From: Janthinobacterium aquaticum | GTDB lineage: Bacteria; Pseudomonadota; Gammaproteobacteria; Burkholderiales; Burkholderiaceae_D | Length of the DNA stretch: 64,000 nt | Assembly: GCF_009208565.1 (NCBI RefSeq) | Contig: NZ_WFLK01000018.1 | Location: forward strand, 60,373 to 124,372 | Reading direction: 5' to 3' | Shown here: piece by piece, positions 1 through 6,274 of the stretch | How positions within the stretch are numbered: position 1 is the first letter of the stretch | Layout of the letters: each line of letters begins with the position of its first letter | The notes under the pieces: model-generated | Seen by the model: only the letters and a program-made list of their open reading frames with translations | Told to the model about the DNA's origin: nothing | The model's database searches: none | Translations under genes and position numbers: made by a program

Positions 1-410
1 AAGGCGATTGCCGACGGTGCAATGGTTTGCCAGCCGCGTGCATCACCCTCGGCAATATGGTCGTCGCCTTCCCATGGACGGTTGGCGCTGGCCTTGCGAC
101 CGGCATGCGCGATCTGGATGCCAGGCACCGAGCCGGCATCCTTGATGGCTTTGACCACCGGCACGAAAGCCTGCGCCAGGTCGTCATTCCAGATGCCGGT
201 GCAGCCCGGCGTAATGCGCCCTTCCGGCGAGACGGCCGTCGCTTCGACAATCACCAGGCCGGCACCGCCGCGCGCCATGCCGGCGTAATGCGACAAATGC
301 CAGTCGTTGGCGCGGCCTTCGACGGCCATGTACTGACACATCGGCGGCACGGCGATACGGTTGCGCAGAGTGATTTCTTTAAGCTTGAAGGGCTGGAATA
401 ATGCGGACAT
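1..410 (-). CDS. Old Yellow Enzyme-family NADH:flavin oxidoreductase (5' part, runs off the left edge)
   Basis: The reverse strand from 410 encodes the N-terminal 136 residues of an FMN-dependent ene-reductase, beginning MSALFQPFKLKEITLRNRI. The stretch with RNRIAVPPMCQYMA, the later YAGMARGGAGLVIVEATAV and the QIAHAGRKA segment are typical of the YqjM-like branch of Old Yellow Enzymes: FMN phosphate and isoalloxazine contacts and the start of the TIM barrel. Such enzymes reduce activated C=C bonds with NAD(P)H. The gene is divergent from the ArsR-type regulator at 493, so that regulator may control it (inference). The C-terminal two thirds lie outside the window. Confidence 0.9.
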   Translation of the reverse strand, partial: MSALFQPFKLKEITLRNRIAVPPMCQYMAVEGRANDWHLSHYAGMARGGAGLVIVEATAVSPEGRITPGCTGIWNDDLAQAFVPVVKAIKDAGSVPGIQIAHAGRKASANRPWEGDDHIAEGDARGWQTIAPSAIA

Positions 411-449
411 GGTGGCCTTTGAAAAATAGGGTGGTGGAAGGTTCTTAAT

Positions 450-465
450 TTCGTAAATTATCGAA
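450..465. promoter_or_regulatory. Imperfect palindrome between the OYE gene and the ArsR-type regulator; candidate operator
   Basis: TTCGTAAATTATCGAA matches its own reverse complement at 12 of 16 positions, with perfect TTCG/CGAA arms and an AATT core. It sits in the 82-bp gap between two divergent genes, one of which encodes a small winged-helix repressor. This is where an autoregulatory ArsR-type operator would be expected. Binding is inferred, not shown. Confidence 0.4.
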
Positions 466-492
466 CTACGGAATGAGTATAGCCGATCGTGT

Positions 493-819
493 ATGATTCT
501 GCTGATGCGTCCCTACAAACATCCCCCTGCCAGCGAATTCGTGCTCGAACGCGTGCTCCATGCGCTGAGCGACACGATACGCCTCGATATCGTGCGCCAC
601 CTGGCTGGCGTGCCGGCCGCCAGCTGCGGCGAGCTCGACGGCGGCCGGCCCAAGTCCACCGTGTCGCACCACTTCAAGGTGCTGCGCGAGTCGGGCCTGG
701 TCTGCACCGAAAACAATGGCACCACGCATATGAACACGCTGCGCCGCAGCGATATCGACAGCCGCTTTCCAGGCCTGCTCGAAGCCATCCTGCGCCAGCC
801 GGGCGCTGGCAATGGCTGA
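493..819 (+). CDS. ArsR-family winged-helix transcriptional regulator
   Basis: 108-residue protein (ATG at 493 or 505) with a single HTH domain. Residues about 20-95 hold the ArsR fold: LERVLHALSDTIRLDIVRHL, then the recognition segment KSTVSHHFKVLRESGLV, then a wing with NGTTHMNTL. The Cys pair of metal-sensing ArsR/SmtB members (ELCVCDL) is absent, so this is more likely a redox or metabolite-responsive or constitutive repressor. It is transcribed divergently from the OYE oxidoreductase. Small ArsR regulators beside OYE genes are common, so a local repressor role is plausible. Confidence 0.85.
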   Translation: MILLMRPYKHPPASEFVLERVLHALSDTIRLDIVRHLAGVPAASCGELDGGRPKSTVSHHFKVLRESGLVCTENNGTTHMNTLRRSDIDSRFPGLLEAILRQPGAGNG

Positions 820-873
820 GTTGCCATAGAATCTGCGCGATTGCTGCCACTGCAGCGCAACGCCCCTTCCGTC

Positions 874-2262
874 ATGCCCGTATCTGCCTGCATCCGCCTG
901 GTTATTGCGTCGCTGCTGGCGGCCTGCTCACCCTATACCGAGCCGCCCGAAGGCCCTTACGCCGGCGTACTCAAGCGCGGCGAAAGTGTGACGCTGGCCG
1001 AGCCGGACGGCCCATTTACGGCGCTGTCGATTCTGTACCGCCAGGGCGGCGGCTACCTGACATCAACCGAGATCAGCTCGAAGCGCCTGCTGTACCGCGA
1101 CCGTGTCCTGCTGGACAAGGCTGAAACCATGGCGCGCTGGCCCGATATCGCGCAGCCCGTGTATTTTGCGTCGGTGGTGGACAACACCGATACCGTCGTC
1201 AAGCTCGTCTATGAAAAAAACGGTGCGCCCGTGCTGGGCAAGCTCAATACCGGTGCGGACTATCGCGCCACCCGGCGCTATCCGTTCGGCTTTCCGATGG
1301 CGCCCGGCCTGCTGTATTTTCCCGGCCAGTTGTGGCCGGGCTTCCTGCTGCGCGCGCAGCCGCAGGCGGTGGTGCAAAGCATGCTGCCCGATCCGCTGGC
1401 CGGACCGTACAGCCTGCATGCAAACACGCTGGCCAGCATCTCGCCCGATGGCGCTGCCTATGCACTGGTCAACAGCGAGTACGCGCCGTCGGGGGTGATG
1501 GTGGTGGACGCGCAGGGCAGCCATCGCGATGCCATCGGGCTGCCGGTCACCTATCTGGCTGATCTGGAAGACTCCCGCGATGAGACGGCCAACCCGTACC
1601 AGCGCCTGTGGGACTGGGCAGGCAAGGCGCTGTCCTGGCGCCGCAATGCAGTGGGGCGGTGGGAAGTCCAGCCGGTGTTTGCCGATGCGGCGCCGGAGTT
1701 AAACAATCCGGTGGAGGAACTGTTCCTCGATGAGCAGCGGGGCTACCGCCTCTGCTTTGCCCCCGACAACGCCGCTTGTTTGCCGGGCTGGCGCAAGGCG
1801 GCCAGCAGCGAAGTGCAGCAGGCTTTTTCAGCAGACTACGCGCCGCCGTTTGCCTATGCGCCAGTGGCACCCGCGCAGGCTTTTGGCGCACCGGTATCGC
1901 TGCTGCTGTTTGCCCGTATGGGCTTGGGCGGCACCGGCTATACGCTGCAGCTGGATGGCGAGCCCGGCGCCGTGGCGGTGCAGTTGACAGCGCGTCTTGC
2001 GCAGCGCGGGATAGCCTATGTGCGTACCGATCAATGTCCGCGCCGCACCGATACTATCGACAAGTGCAAGGCGCTGCTGGTGCAGCAATTCAGCCGGCCC
2101 GAATCACAGGCGCGCGAGCTCGAACAACTGATCAGCAGCATGGAAGGCCAGCCGGGCGTGCTGTTTATCCTGTCGCACACGGCGTTTGTCGTGCGACCGG
2201 GAGAGCAGGGTGGCAGCCTGCTGCAGACCTTGTTGCGGGCCGATTTTTCACGTCAGGATTGA
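874..2262 (+). CDS. Predicted lipoprotein of unknown function
   Basis: 462 residues from ATG 874. The frame is open from a TTG at 841, but the ATG places a short hydrophobic signal and the lipobox LLAAC about 19 residues in, so export and lipidation are predicted. The mature part has no motif I recognise. It reads like a soluble multi-strand domain (SPDGAAYALVNSEYAPSGVMVVD looks propeller-like), followed by a C-terminal alpha/beta segment ending VLFILSHTAFVVRPGEQ. It starts 54 bases after the ArsR gene and may be co-transcribed with it. Confidence 0.7.
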   Translation: MPVSACIRLVIASLLAACSPYTEPPEGPYAGVLKRGESVTLAEPDGPFTALSILYRQGGGYLTSTEISSKRLLYRDRVLLDKAETMARWPDIAQPVYFASVVDNTDTVVKLVYEKNGAPVLGKLNTGADYRATRRYPFGFPMAPGLLYFPGQLWPGFLLRAQPQAVVQSMLPDPLAGPYSLHANTLASISPDGAAYALVNSEYAPSGVMVVDAQGSHRDAIGLPVTYLADLEDSRDETANPYQRLWDWAGKALSWRRNAVGRWEVQPVFADAAPELNNPVEELFLDEQRGYRLCFAPDNAACLPGWRKAASSEVQQAFSADYAPPFAYAPVAPAQAFGAPVSLLLFARMGLGGTGYTLQLDGEPGAVAVQLTARLAQRGIAYVRTDQCPRRTDTIDKCKALLVQQFSRPESQARELEQLISSMEGQPGVLFILSHTAFVVRPGEQGGSLLQTLLRADFSRQD

Positions 2263-2289
2263 TTGCTTTCAGGCTATAGGACGCCAGCC

Positions 2290-2346
2290 ATGGCCCAGCT
2301 CGGCTATGATGTCGGCCTGTTGAAAAACGTGGTCGCGCGCAAGTGA
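2290..2346 (+). other. Possible 18-codon small ORF upstream of the acyltransferase gene
   Basis: ATG at 2290 opens MAQLGYDVGLLKNVVARK and stops at 2346, 33 bases before the acyltransferase start. It is short enough to occur by chance, no clear Shine-Dalgarno sequence is visible, and I recognise no family. Recorded only because it fills most of the gap between two rightward genes and could act as a leader peptide. Confidence 0.15.
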
Positions 2347-2379
2347 TGTGAGCGCTACGGCAAGGAAAGGTTGGCGGCA

Positions 2380-3498
2380 GTGGCAGTAAAGAATCATGCG
2401 GACCCAAACCATCGTCCGCAGTTTGGCTTGATCAATTTGTTGAAGGCAGGCGCGGCGCAACTGATCGTGCTGCATCATCTGGCGTTTTACGGCCCGATGT
2501 CCGACTATGTGCAGCCGATGTGGCCGGCGCTGCTCGGCTGGCTGGGCGACAGCGCGCGCATTGCCGTGCAGGTGTTTCTGGTGATCGGCGGTTTTCTGGC
2601 GGCCAAGTCGTTGTCGCCGGACGGCGCACGGCCTTTGGGTGTCATGCCGGGCCTGGCCATTGGCCGCCGCTACGCCAAGCTGGCGCCACCGTTTATTGCC
2701 GCCACGCTGCTGGCCGTGCTGGCCAATCTGCTGGCCGGCCTGGCAATGGAGCACGACTCGATTTCCGCCCCGGCCGGTATCGGCCAGCTGCTCGCGCACG
2801 GTCTCTTGCTGCACGGCGTGCTCGGCTACGAATCGCTGTCGGCCGGCGCCTGGTATGTGGCCATCGACTTCCAGCTGTATGCCGCCAGCGTGCTGATCGT
2901 CTGGTCGGCAGGGCGTCTGGCCGGCGCGCGCCAGCAGGCCATGCTGCTGCCGCTGCTGGCCGCCGCCGGTATGACGCTGTCGCTGTTTTATTTCAACCTC
3001 GACAGCAGTTGGGATAACTGGGCGCCGTATTTCTTCGGCAGCTACGGCCTGGGCATGCTGGCCTGGTGGGCCAGCGACCCGCGCCGCCAAAGCAGCGCCG
3101 TCAGCGCGCTGGTGCTGCTGATGCTGGTGCCGGCCACGCTGGCGCTGTCGATGGAGTTCCGCAGCCGCATCGCCCTGGCGCTGGCCACCGCCTGTGTGCT
3201 GTGCCTGTGCGGCCGCAGCGCAATCGGCCAGCACGGCCGCACCTGGTCCGCCGTGCATGCGCTGGGACGCATCTCGTATGGCGTCTTCCTGATTCACTTT
3301 CCGGTCTGCCTGCTGGTCAATGCGGTCTTTGTGCGCTATGCGCCGCTCGAACCCGAGTGGCAGGCGCTGGGCATGCTGTGCGCCTGGACGGCCAGCCTGG
3401 CAGCCGGCGCCGCCTTCCACCGCTGGGTCGAAGTGCCGCTGGGCCGGGCAGTGCGCTTTACCATGGCGCATCTGGTGATGCGTCCGGTGTTGCAATAA
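2380..3498 (+). CDS. Acyltransferase-3 family integral membrane protein
   Basis: About 372 residues. The GTG at 2380 is preferred over the TTG at 2371 because AAGGAAAGG at 2361-2369 is well spaced from it. The protein is almost wholly hydrophobic, with roughly ten membrane segments. Near the N-terminus, LINLLKAGAAQLIVLHHLAFYG carries the His of this family. Further segments include VQVFLVIGGFLAAKSL, and a late ISYGVFLIHFPVCLLVNAVF typical of acyltransferase-3 proteins such as OafA and NodX. These O-acylate cell-surface glycans or lipids from the cytoplasmic side; the actual substrate cannot be read here. Confidence 0.8.
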   Translation: MAVKNHADPNHRPQFGLINLLKAGAAQLIVLHHLAFYGPMSDYVQPMWPALLGWLGDSARIAVQVFLVIGGFLAAKSLSPDGARPLGVMPGLAIGRRYAKLAPPFIAATLLAVLANLLAGLAMEHDSISAPAGIGQLLAHGLLLHGVLGYESLSAGAWYVAIDFQLYAASVLIVWSAGRLAGARQQAMLLPLLAAAGMTLSLFYFNLDSSWDNWAPYFFGSYGLGMLAWWASDPRRQSSAVSALVLLMLVPATLALSMEFRSRIALALATACVLCLCGRSAIGQHGRTWSAVHALGRISYGVFLIHFPVCLLVNAVFVRYAPLEPEWQALGMLCAWTASLAAGAAFHRWVEVPLGRAVRFTMAHLVMRPVLQ

Positions 3499-3521
3499 CG
3501 CTGCGCGCAAGCTCCTTTTGC

Positions 3522-3556
3522 TAGGTCGGATTGGCGGCAAGGCCGCGTAATCCGAC
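3522..3556. repeat. REP-like palindromic element (copy 1)
   Basis: TAGGTCGGATTGGC...GCGTAATCCGAC forms a stem with 8-9 bp outer arms (GTCGGATT/AATCCGAC) and an inner GGC/GCC stem. Two related copies lie at 61642-61675 and 61703-61737. Read on the minus strand, this copy shares ATGTTGTCGGATTACG and AATCCGACCTA with the copy at 61703. Intergenic placement, dyad symmetry and dispersed copies fit a REP family. Confidence 0.75.
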
Positions 3557-3582
3557 AACATGATTGGCGTCAGCGGTATTGT

Positions 3583-3610
3583 CCCACCCCCGGATTTGCT
3601 TTTGGGTGGG
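3583..3610 (-). terminator. GC-rich hairpin downstream of the interrupted lipoprotein gene
   Basis: CCCACCC at 3583-3589 pairs with GGGTGGG at 3604-3610 across a 14-base loop, just past the TAA of the orphaned lipoprotein tail when read leftward. No U-run follows, so it is at best a weak terminator or a 3'-end stabilising hairpin. Confidence 0.35.
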
Positions 3611-3623
3611 GGGCGACTTGACG

Positions 3624-3684
3624 TTATTCAAGCACCAGCGTACGCCCCTGCGCGCTCTTGCGCACCACGCGAAAAACGGCGTCC
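3624..3684 (-). pseudogene. Detached 3' end of the lipoprotein gene split by the prophage
   Basis: Read leftward from 3684, GGAC GCC GTT TTT CGC GTG continues in frame to the TAA at 3624-3626 and encodes AVFRVVRKSAQGRTLVLE after the shared Asp codon. Joined to the lipoprotein frame that enters the prophage from the right at 37856, it restores one uninterrupted ORF. It is therefore the original C-terminal 18 codons, stranded about 34 kb from the rest. It has no start of its own and cannot be expressed alone. Confidence 0.85.
3681..3684. repeat. Target-site duplication, left copy (GTCC, or GTCCT counting 3685)
   Basis: GTCC lies directly outside the left TGT terminus and recurs at 37856-37859 directly outside the right ACA terminus. 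The next base T also matches (3685 and 37860), so a 5-bp duplication GTCCT overlapping the phage's terminal T cannot be excluded. Mu-type transposition makes 5-bp duplications. Confidence 0.8.
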
Positions 3685-3689
3685 TGTGG

Positions 3690-3848
3690 AGGGACAATAG
3701 ATATGGCACAGGTGGGCAGTCCTGGGTTTAGCCGGGTTATTCCGCGTCGGCCCTGCAAGAATGCGGGTTTGCGGCGAGTGTCAGGATAAAAACCGATATG
3801 GCACAGTTTCGCCGGAAAATCGTGAAAATGCCGTGAAATTTGGCACAG
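3690..3848. promoter_or_regulatory. Left-end transposase-binding sites (L1, L2, L3)
   Basis: Three same-orientation copies of an A/T-rich segment plus GGCACAG: ATATGGCACAG ending 3711, ATATGGCACAG ending 3806, AATTTGGCACAG ending 3848. Counted from the terminus, the heptamers are at 21-27, 116-122 and 158-164. If each closes a 22-bp site, the sites are 3690-3711, 3785-3806 and 3827-3848. This spacing closely resembles the MuA sites L1, L2 and L3. The inverted copy at the right end supports the assignment. Confidence 0.75.
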
Positions 3849-4051
3849 AAAGAAATCAAGGCCAGGACAAGCATTGCTGACGGTTCATCCTGGGCCGCGC
3901 CGTCATTCGCTGGCGTCCAGTCGTTTGGCGCAAGGCGCCCGGAAACGCCGTCAATGTAGTCCATCAGGGGCTTGAGCAGGTCGTTTGGGTCTGCTGGGGC
4001 TGACCAGGCCGCCGCCATAGCGATGACCCACTGATATTGTTCGAAAGACAT
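3737..4051 (-). CDS. Hypothetical protein at the prophage left end
   Basis: A leftward frame is open from 4168, but the most credible start is ATG at 4051 (MSFEQYQWVIAMAAAWSAPAD), giving 104 residues. A GGAGG lies about 25 bases upstream, too far for ideal spacing. The intervening bases form an 8-bp inverted repeat (TACCATAT/ATATGGTA, 4051-4069) that could bring them closer or act as an operator. The last third reads through the L2 and L3 transposase sites, which argues for caution. It is downstream of the repressor on the same strand. No family recognised. Confidence 0.35.
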   Translation of the reverse strand: MSFEQYQWVIAMAAAWSAPADPNDLLKPLMDYIDGVSGRLAPNDWTPANDGAAQDEPSAMLVLALISFCAKFHGIFTIFRRNCAISVFILTLAANPHSCRADAE

Positions 4052-4349
4052 ACCATATTCTATATGGTAATGTTTCCTCCCGTTATTACCCCACCAGCCT
4101 ACTACCAATAATGCCGCACTTTCCTTGTCAAAGTGCGACGTGCAAGTGCGACGTCCGAAAACTTTCACAATTACTGTAAGTCATTGATATCACTCTTAAA
4201 ACCTTGAAAATGAATTCTGAGGGGGATTGTGTAAGTGCGACAGCATACCCATCACCAGCAGTGCGGATCTTGCGGACCGGTTTGATGCGTTACAGGCCAT
4301 GCCGGTAACGTGCCACAACGGAGCCGTGCTTCCTACTGACGCCTGACAC
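4052..4349. other. Non-coding stretch left of the repressor, with AAGTGCGAC repeats
   Basis: No convincing gene. Three rightward copies of AAGTGCGAC occur at 4131-4139, 4144-4152 and 4233-4241. They differ only in the last base from the AAGTGCGAA operator motif found on the other side of the repressor gene. They may be auxiliary repressor sites, or sites where the transposase N-terminal domain recognises operator-like DNA as in Mu; neither can be settled from sequence alone. Confidence 0.4.
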
Positions 4350-4796
4350 TCAGGCCGCGTTCCCCATTTTGCCTTTGCCTATGCCATCCGTCGTGATCAT
4401 CTCCTGATCGAGAAGGTAGTTGTAGAACTGAATAGCCTTGGTTGCGGTCTGCTTCGGCGTCTCTCCTGGCGCAGCGACCTGCATCATGCCAACAAATGCC
4501 GCTATCAGAGCATCCTCATTGATTTTTGCTCTCGGCAAAGGTTGAGATGGTTCATGCGCTGCTGTAGGCGTCGTTAGCAACATTTCTCCAACGCCGGTCA
4601 GAAGCCAGTTGACGTTAATTCCCATTCGGGAAAGTGCCGCTAATGCATCTGAGCCAGGCTCCCGATGTCCCCCCTCGTATTTCTGAATTGTCGACTTAGG
4701 AATACCCGTCTGTTTGGCGAACAGTTCTTGGTTAAACCCCATATGTTTTCGTACCGAGGAAAACCTACCGGCAAGAGTGTTCAAGTCATCAAGCAT
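4350..4796 (-). CDS. Phage lysogeny repressor (Cro/CI-type HTH)
   Basis: 148 residues. Residues about 9-64 form an HTH_3 domain: RFSSVRKHMGFNQELFAKQT, then IPKSTIQKYEGGHREPGSDA, then NVNWLLTGVGEML, a common end of this fold in phage repressors. The C-terminal half lacks the Ser/Lys pair of S24 autopeptidases, so RecA-driven self-cleavage is unlikely. The protein ends GKMGNAA, and a degradation tag is conceivable given ClpXP control of Mu repressor, but this is speculative. It is transcribed leftward, opposite the early operon, with AAGTGCGAA operators directly upstream. It fills the place of Mu gene c. Confidence 0.85.
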   Translation of the reverse strand: MLDDLNTLAGRFSSVRKHMGFNQELFAKQTGIPKSTIQKYEGGHREPGSDALAALSRMGINVNWLLTGVGEMLLTTPTAAHEPSQPLPRAKINEDALIAAFVGMMQVAAPGETPKQTATKAIQFYNYLLDQEMITTDGIGKGKMGNAA

Positions 4797-4798
4797 GG

Positions 4799-4931
4799 GT
4801 TCGCACTTCCAAGGCTGAAGTGCGAAATTTAAGTGCGAATTGAAAGCCTTGTTCGCACTTAGCGTAAGTGATTGAAATCATTAGATAAACCTAAATAAAA
4901 GTCGAAGTTGCAGCCTCTGCGAAGTGCGAAC
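4799..4931. promoter_or_regulatory. Operator array: five AAGTGCGAA boxes between repressor and early promoter
   Basis: The motif occurs at 4799-4808 (reverse), 4818-4826, 4831-4839 (forward), 4851-4860 (reverse) and 4922-4931 (forward). Extended to AAGTGCGAAC, the outer boxes agree at 10 of 10 positions. Clustering between the repressor start and the rightward promoter, with mixed orientation, is what a cooperative phage operator region looks like. The likely ligand is the repressor encoded at 4350-4796. Confidence 0.7.
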
Positions 4932-4940
4932 AAGAAAATA

Positions 4941-4984
4941 CTTCCCTATCGGGAGTTGACATGCTTCCCAATCGGGAATATCCT
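4941..4984 (+). promoter_or_regulatory. Early rightward promoter with a second operator type (TTCCC-N4-GGGA)
   Basis: TTGACA at 4956-4961 and TATCCT at 4979-4984 are separated by exactly 17 bases, giving a perfect -35 and a fair -10. Two copies of CTTCCC(T/A)ATCGGGA lie at 4941-4954 and 4964-4977, the second filling the spacer. Each is a dyad (TTCCC/GGGAA). The motif differs from the AAGTGCGAA boxes, so a second protein, most simply the Ner-like product of the next gene, probably binds here and shuts the promoter off. Confidence 0.75.
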
Positions 4985-5017
4985 GATGTTTTACACCGCA
5001 ACAGAGAGAGGCAAAAC

Positions 5018-5371
5018 ATGACTATTCACGCTCCAAAAAAAACCAGTCAAGAGGACTGGCACCCCGAAGACATCAAGGCGGCACTACATAAGCGCGGCAC
5101 CACGCTATCACGCATTGCACTTGATGCGGGCTTGACCAGTTCGTCCAGCCTGTCGGCGTGCCTGGTACGCCCGATGCCTGCCAACGAAAAGCGCATTGCC
5201 GCTGCCTTGGGCCTGCAACCAGCCGCGATCTGGCCAACCCGCTACAACGCTGACGGTACACCAAAGCTGCGCGGCATCCGCGCGATCTGCTGCTCGGCAG
5301 ATGAAATGCGCAAACGTTCTGCCGCAGGGAAGCCGGTCCTGCACAACGCGCGCCAGGCAATGGCCGCTTGA
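5018..5371 (+). CDS. ner: Ner-like negative regulator of early transcription (Nlp/SfsB family)
   Basis: 117 residues from ATG 5018, preceded by GAGAGAGG. An upstream in-frame ATG at 4961 lies inside the promoter and is rejected. Residues about 10-68 match the Mu Ner/SfsB winged-helix: DWHPEDIKAALHKRGTTLSR, LTSSSSLSACL, AALGLQPAAIWPTRY. In Mu, Ner represses both the repressor and early promoters after induction. The C-terminal 45 residues extend beyond Mu Ner (75 aa). First gene after the early promoter. Confidence 0.88.
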   Translation: MTIHAPKKTSQEDWHPEDIKAALHKRGTTLSRIALDAGLTSSSSLSACLVRPMPANEKRIAAALGLQPAAIWPTRYNADGTPKLRGIRAICCSADEMRKRSAAGKPVLHNARQAMAA

Positions 5372-5380
5372 ACATGACGA

Positions 5381-5677
5381 CTACACCGTGCCTGGCCGCG
5401 CAACAGTTGCGGGCCGAACGCGAGTTAGCTCGTCGCGGTCGATGCACTGTGCAATCAGATCAATGTGTTCTGCCGAATCTCGTATCCCTCGCCGATCACA
5501 GTCATCAGCCTGCGCTTGCAGATGATGAGTCAGTCGACTGGTTTGAAGGACGCCAGATTCAATCAAGGCCTTTGCCAAGCCAATGAACGCCGATTCTAAC
5601 GCATAGAGCCTTGTTTCCTCGTCAAAGCCCAAGTCGTCATCGGAATGATCAGGCGGCGGCAAATGAGAGTTCGGCAT
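5381..5677 (-). CDS. Hypothetical acidic protein encoded antisense inside the early region
   Basis: 98 residues from the ATG at 5677, with AAGGAG seven bases upstream on the minus strand. The frame extends further but this is the best start. It begins MPNSHLPPPDHSDDDLGFDE, followed by a helical region ETRLYALESAFIGLAKALIE. It converges on ner with a 9-bp gap and is divergent from the HTH gene at 5786, so it would be transcribed against the early operon. No family recognised. A plus-strand ORF overlaps it (5374-5586), but its composition is less protein-like. Confidence 0.5.
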   Translation of the reverse strand: MPNSHLPPPDHSDDDLGFDEETRLYALESAFIGLAKALIESGVLQTSRLTHHLQAQADDCDRRGIRDSAEHIDLIAQCIDRDELTRVRPATVARPGTV

Positions 5678-5785
5678 GTATTGCTCCTTGTTTATTGAGG
5701 GGTGTTTTAGAGCCTTCATTGTTGAATATCCGCGCCGGAACCACCAGCGGCGCGATTGGATGATGTGTTTTTAGGGATATCCAAA

Positions 5786-6274
5786 ATGACTACACGAATT
5801 GGACGACGCACTTTGCGCCGCGCCAGCAGTATCGGCGAGGCTACCCAGCTCTGCCTGGAGTTCGCCATGAAGAAGCACAACCGGGGCGCGAAGCGTATTG
5901 CAGACCTGATGGGTGCGAAGCTGGACACCTTATATAAGTGGCTCGGCGAAGCCCGGATGCCGATCAATATGGTTGCTCCTTTTGAGGCCGCTTGCGGGGT
6001 GACGTATGTCACTGAATACCTTTGCGCTCAGGCTCATCTGCTGGCAGTTGAGATGCCATCCGGTCGCAAATTGACGCAGACCGACGTAATGCAGCTCCAA
6101 AAGCATTTCTCGGAGACAACTAGCATGTTGATCGACTTCAACGCCCACGGTACGGACGGTGAAGAAACCACGGCAGCACTTACGGTGTTGATGGGCGAAA
6201 TTGGCTGGCACCGGGCCAATGTGGAGCGCTGCACCCAGCCCGACCTGCCGCTTTTCGGAGGTGAGGCCGAATGA
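5786..6274 (+). CDS. Phage DNA-binding protein with N-terminal HTH (unknown family)
   Basis: 162 residues from ATG 5786; a TTG at 5756 is possible but lacks support. Residues about 25-70 look like a helix-turn-helix: LCLEFAMKKHNRGAKRIADL, MGAKLDTLYKWLGEARMP, INMVAPFEAACGVTYVTEYL. The rest is helical and ends QPDLPLFGGEAE. Its stop overlaps the start of transposase A (ATGA), so the two are translationally coupled. A role in regulating or assisting transposition is inferred from position only. Confidence 0.65.
   Translation: MTTRIGRRTLRRASSIGEATQLCLEFAMKKHNRGAKRIADLMGAKLDTLYKWLGEARMPINMVAPFEAACGVTYVTEYLCAQAHLLAVEMPSGRKLTQTDVMQLQKHFSETTSMLIDFNAHGTDGEETTAALTVLMGEIGWHRANVERCTQPDLPLFGGEAE

Noticed and set aside
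2269..3561. 430-codon minus-strand ORF opposite the acyltransferase gene
   Set aside because: Its product is rich in His, Gln and Arg with no hydrophobic core, the typical antisense shadow of a high-GC membrane protein gene.
4131..4241. AAGTGCGAC repeats as the primary transposase end sites
   Set aside because: They do not recur inverted at the right end, whereas GGCACAG does at the mirrored distance.
4961..5017. Upstream start for the Ner-like protein
   Set aside because: The ATG lies within the promoter spacer, upstream of the -10 box, so it cannot be on the transcript.
5374..5586. Plus-strand ORF after ner
   Set aside because: It overlaps the leftward 98-residue gene, lacks a Shine-Dalgarno sequence and reads like a shadow; kept out, though transcription direction would favour it.
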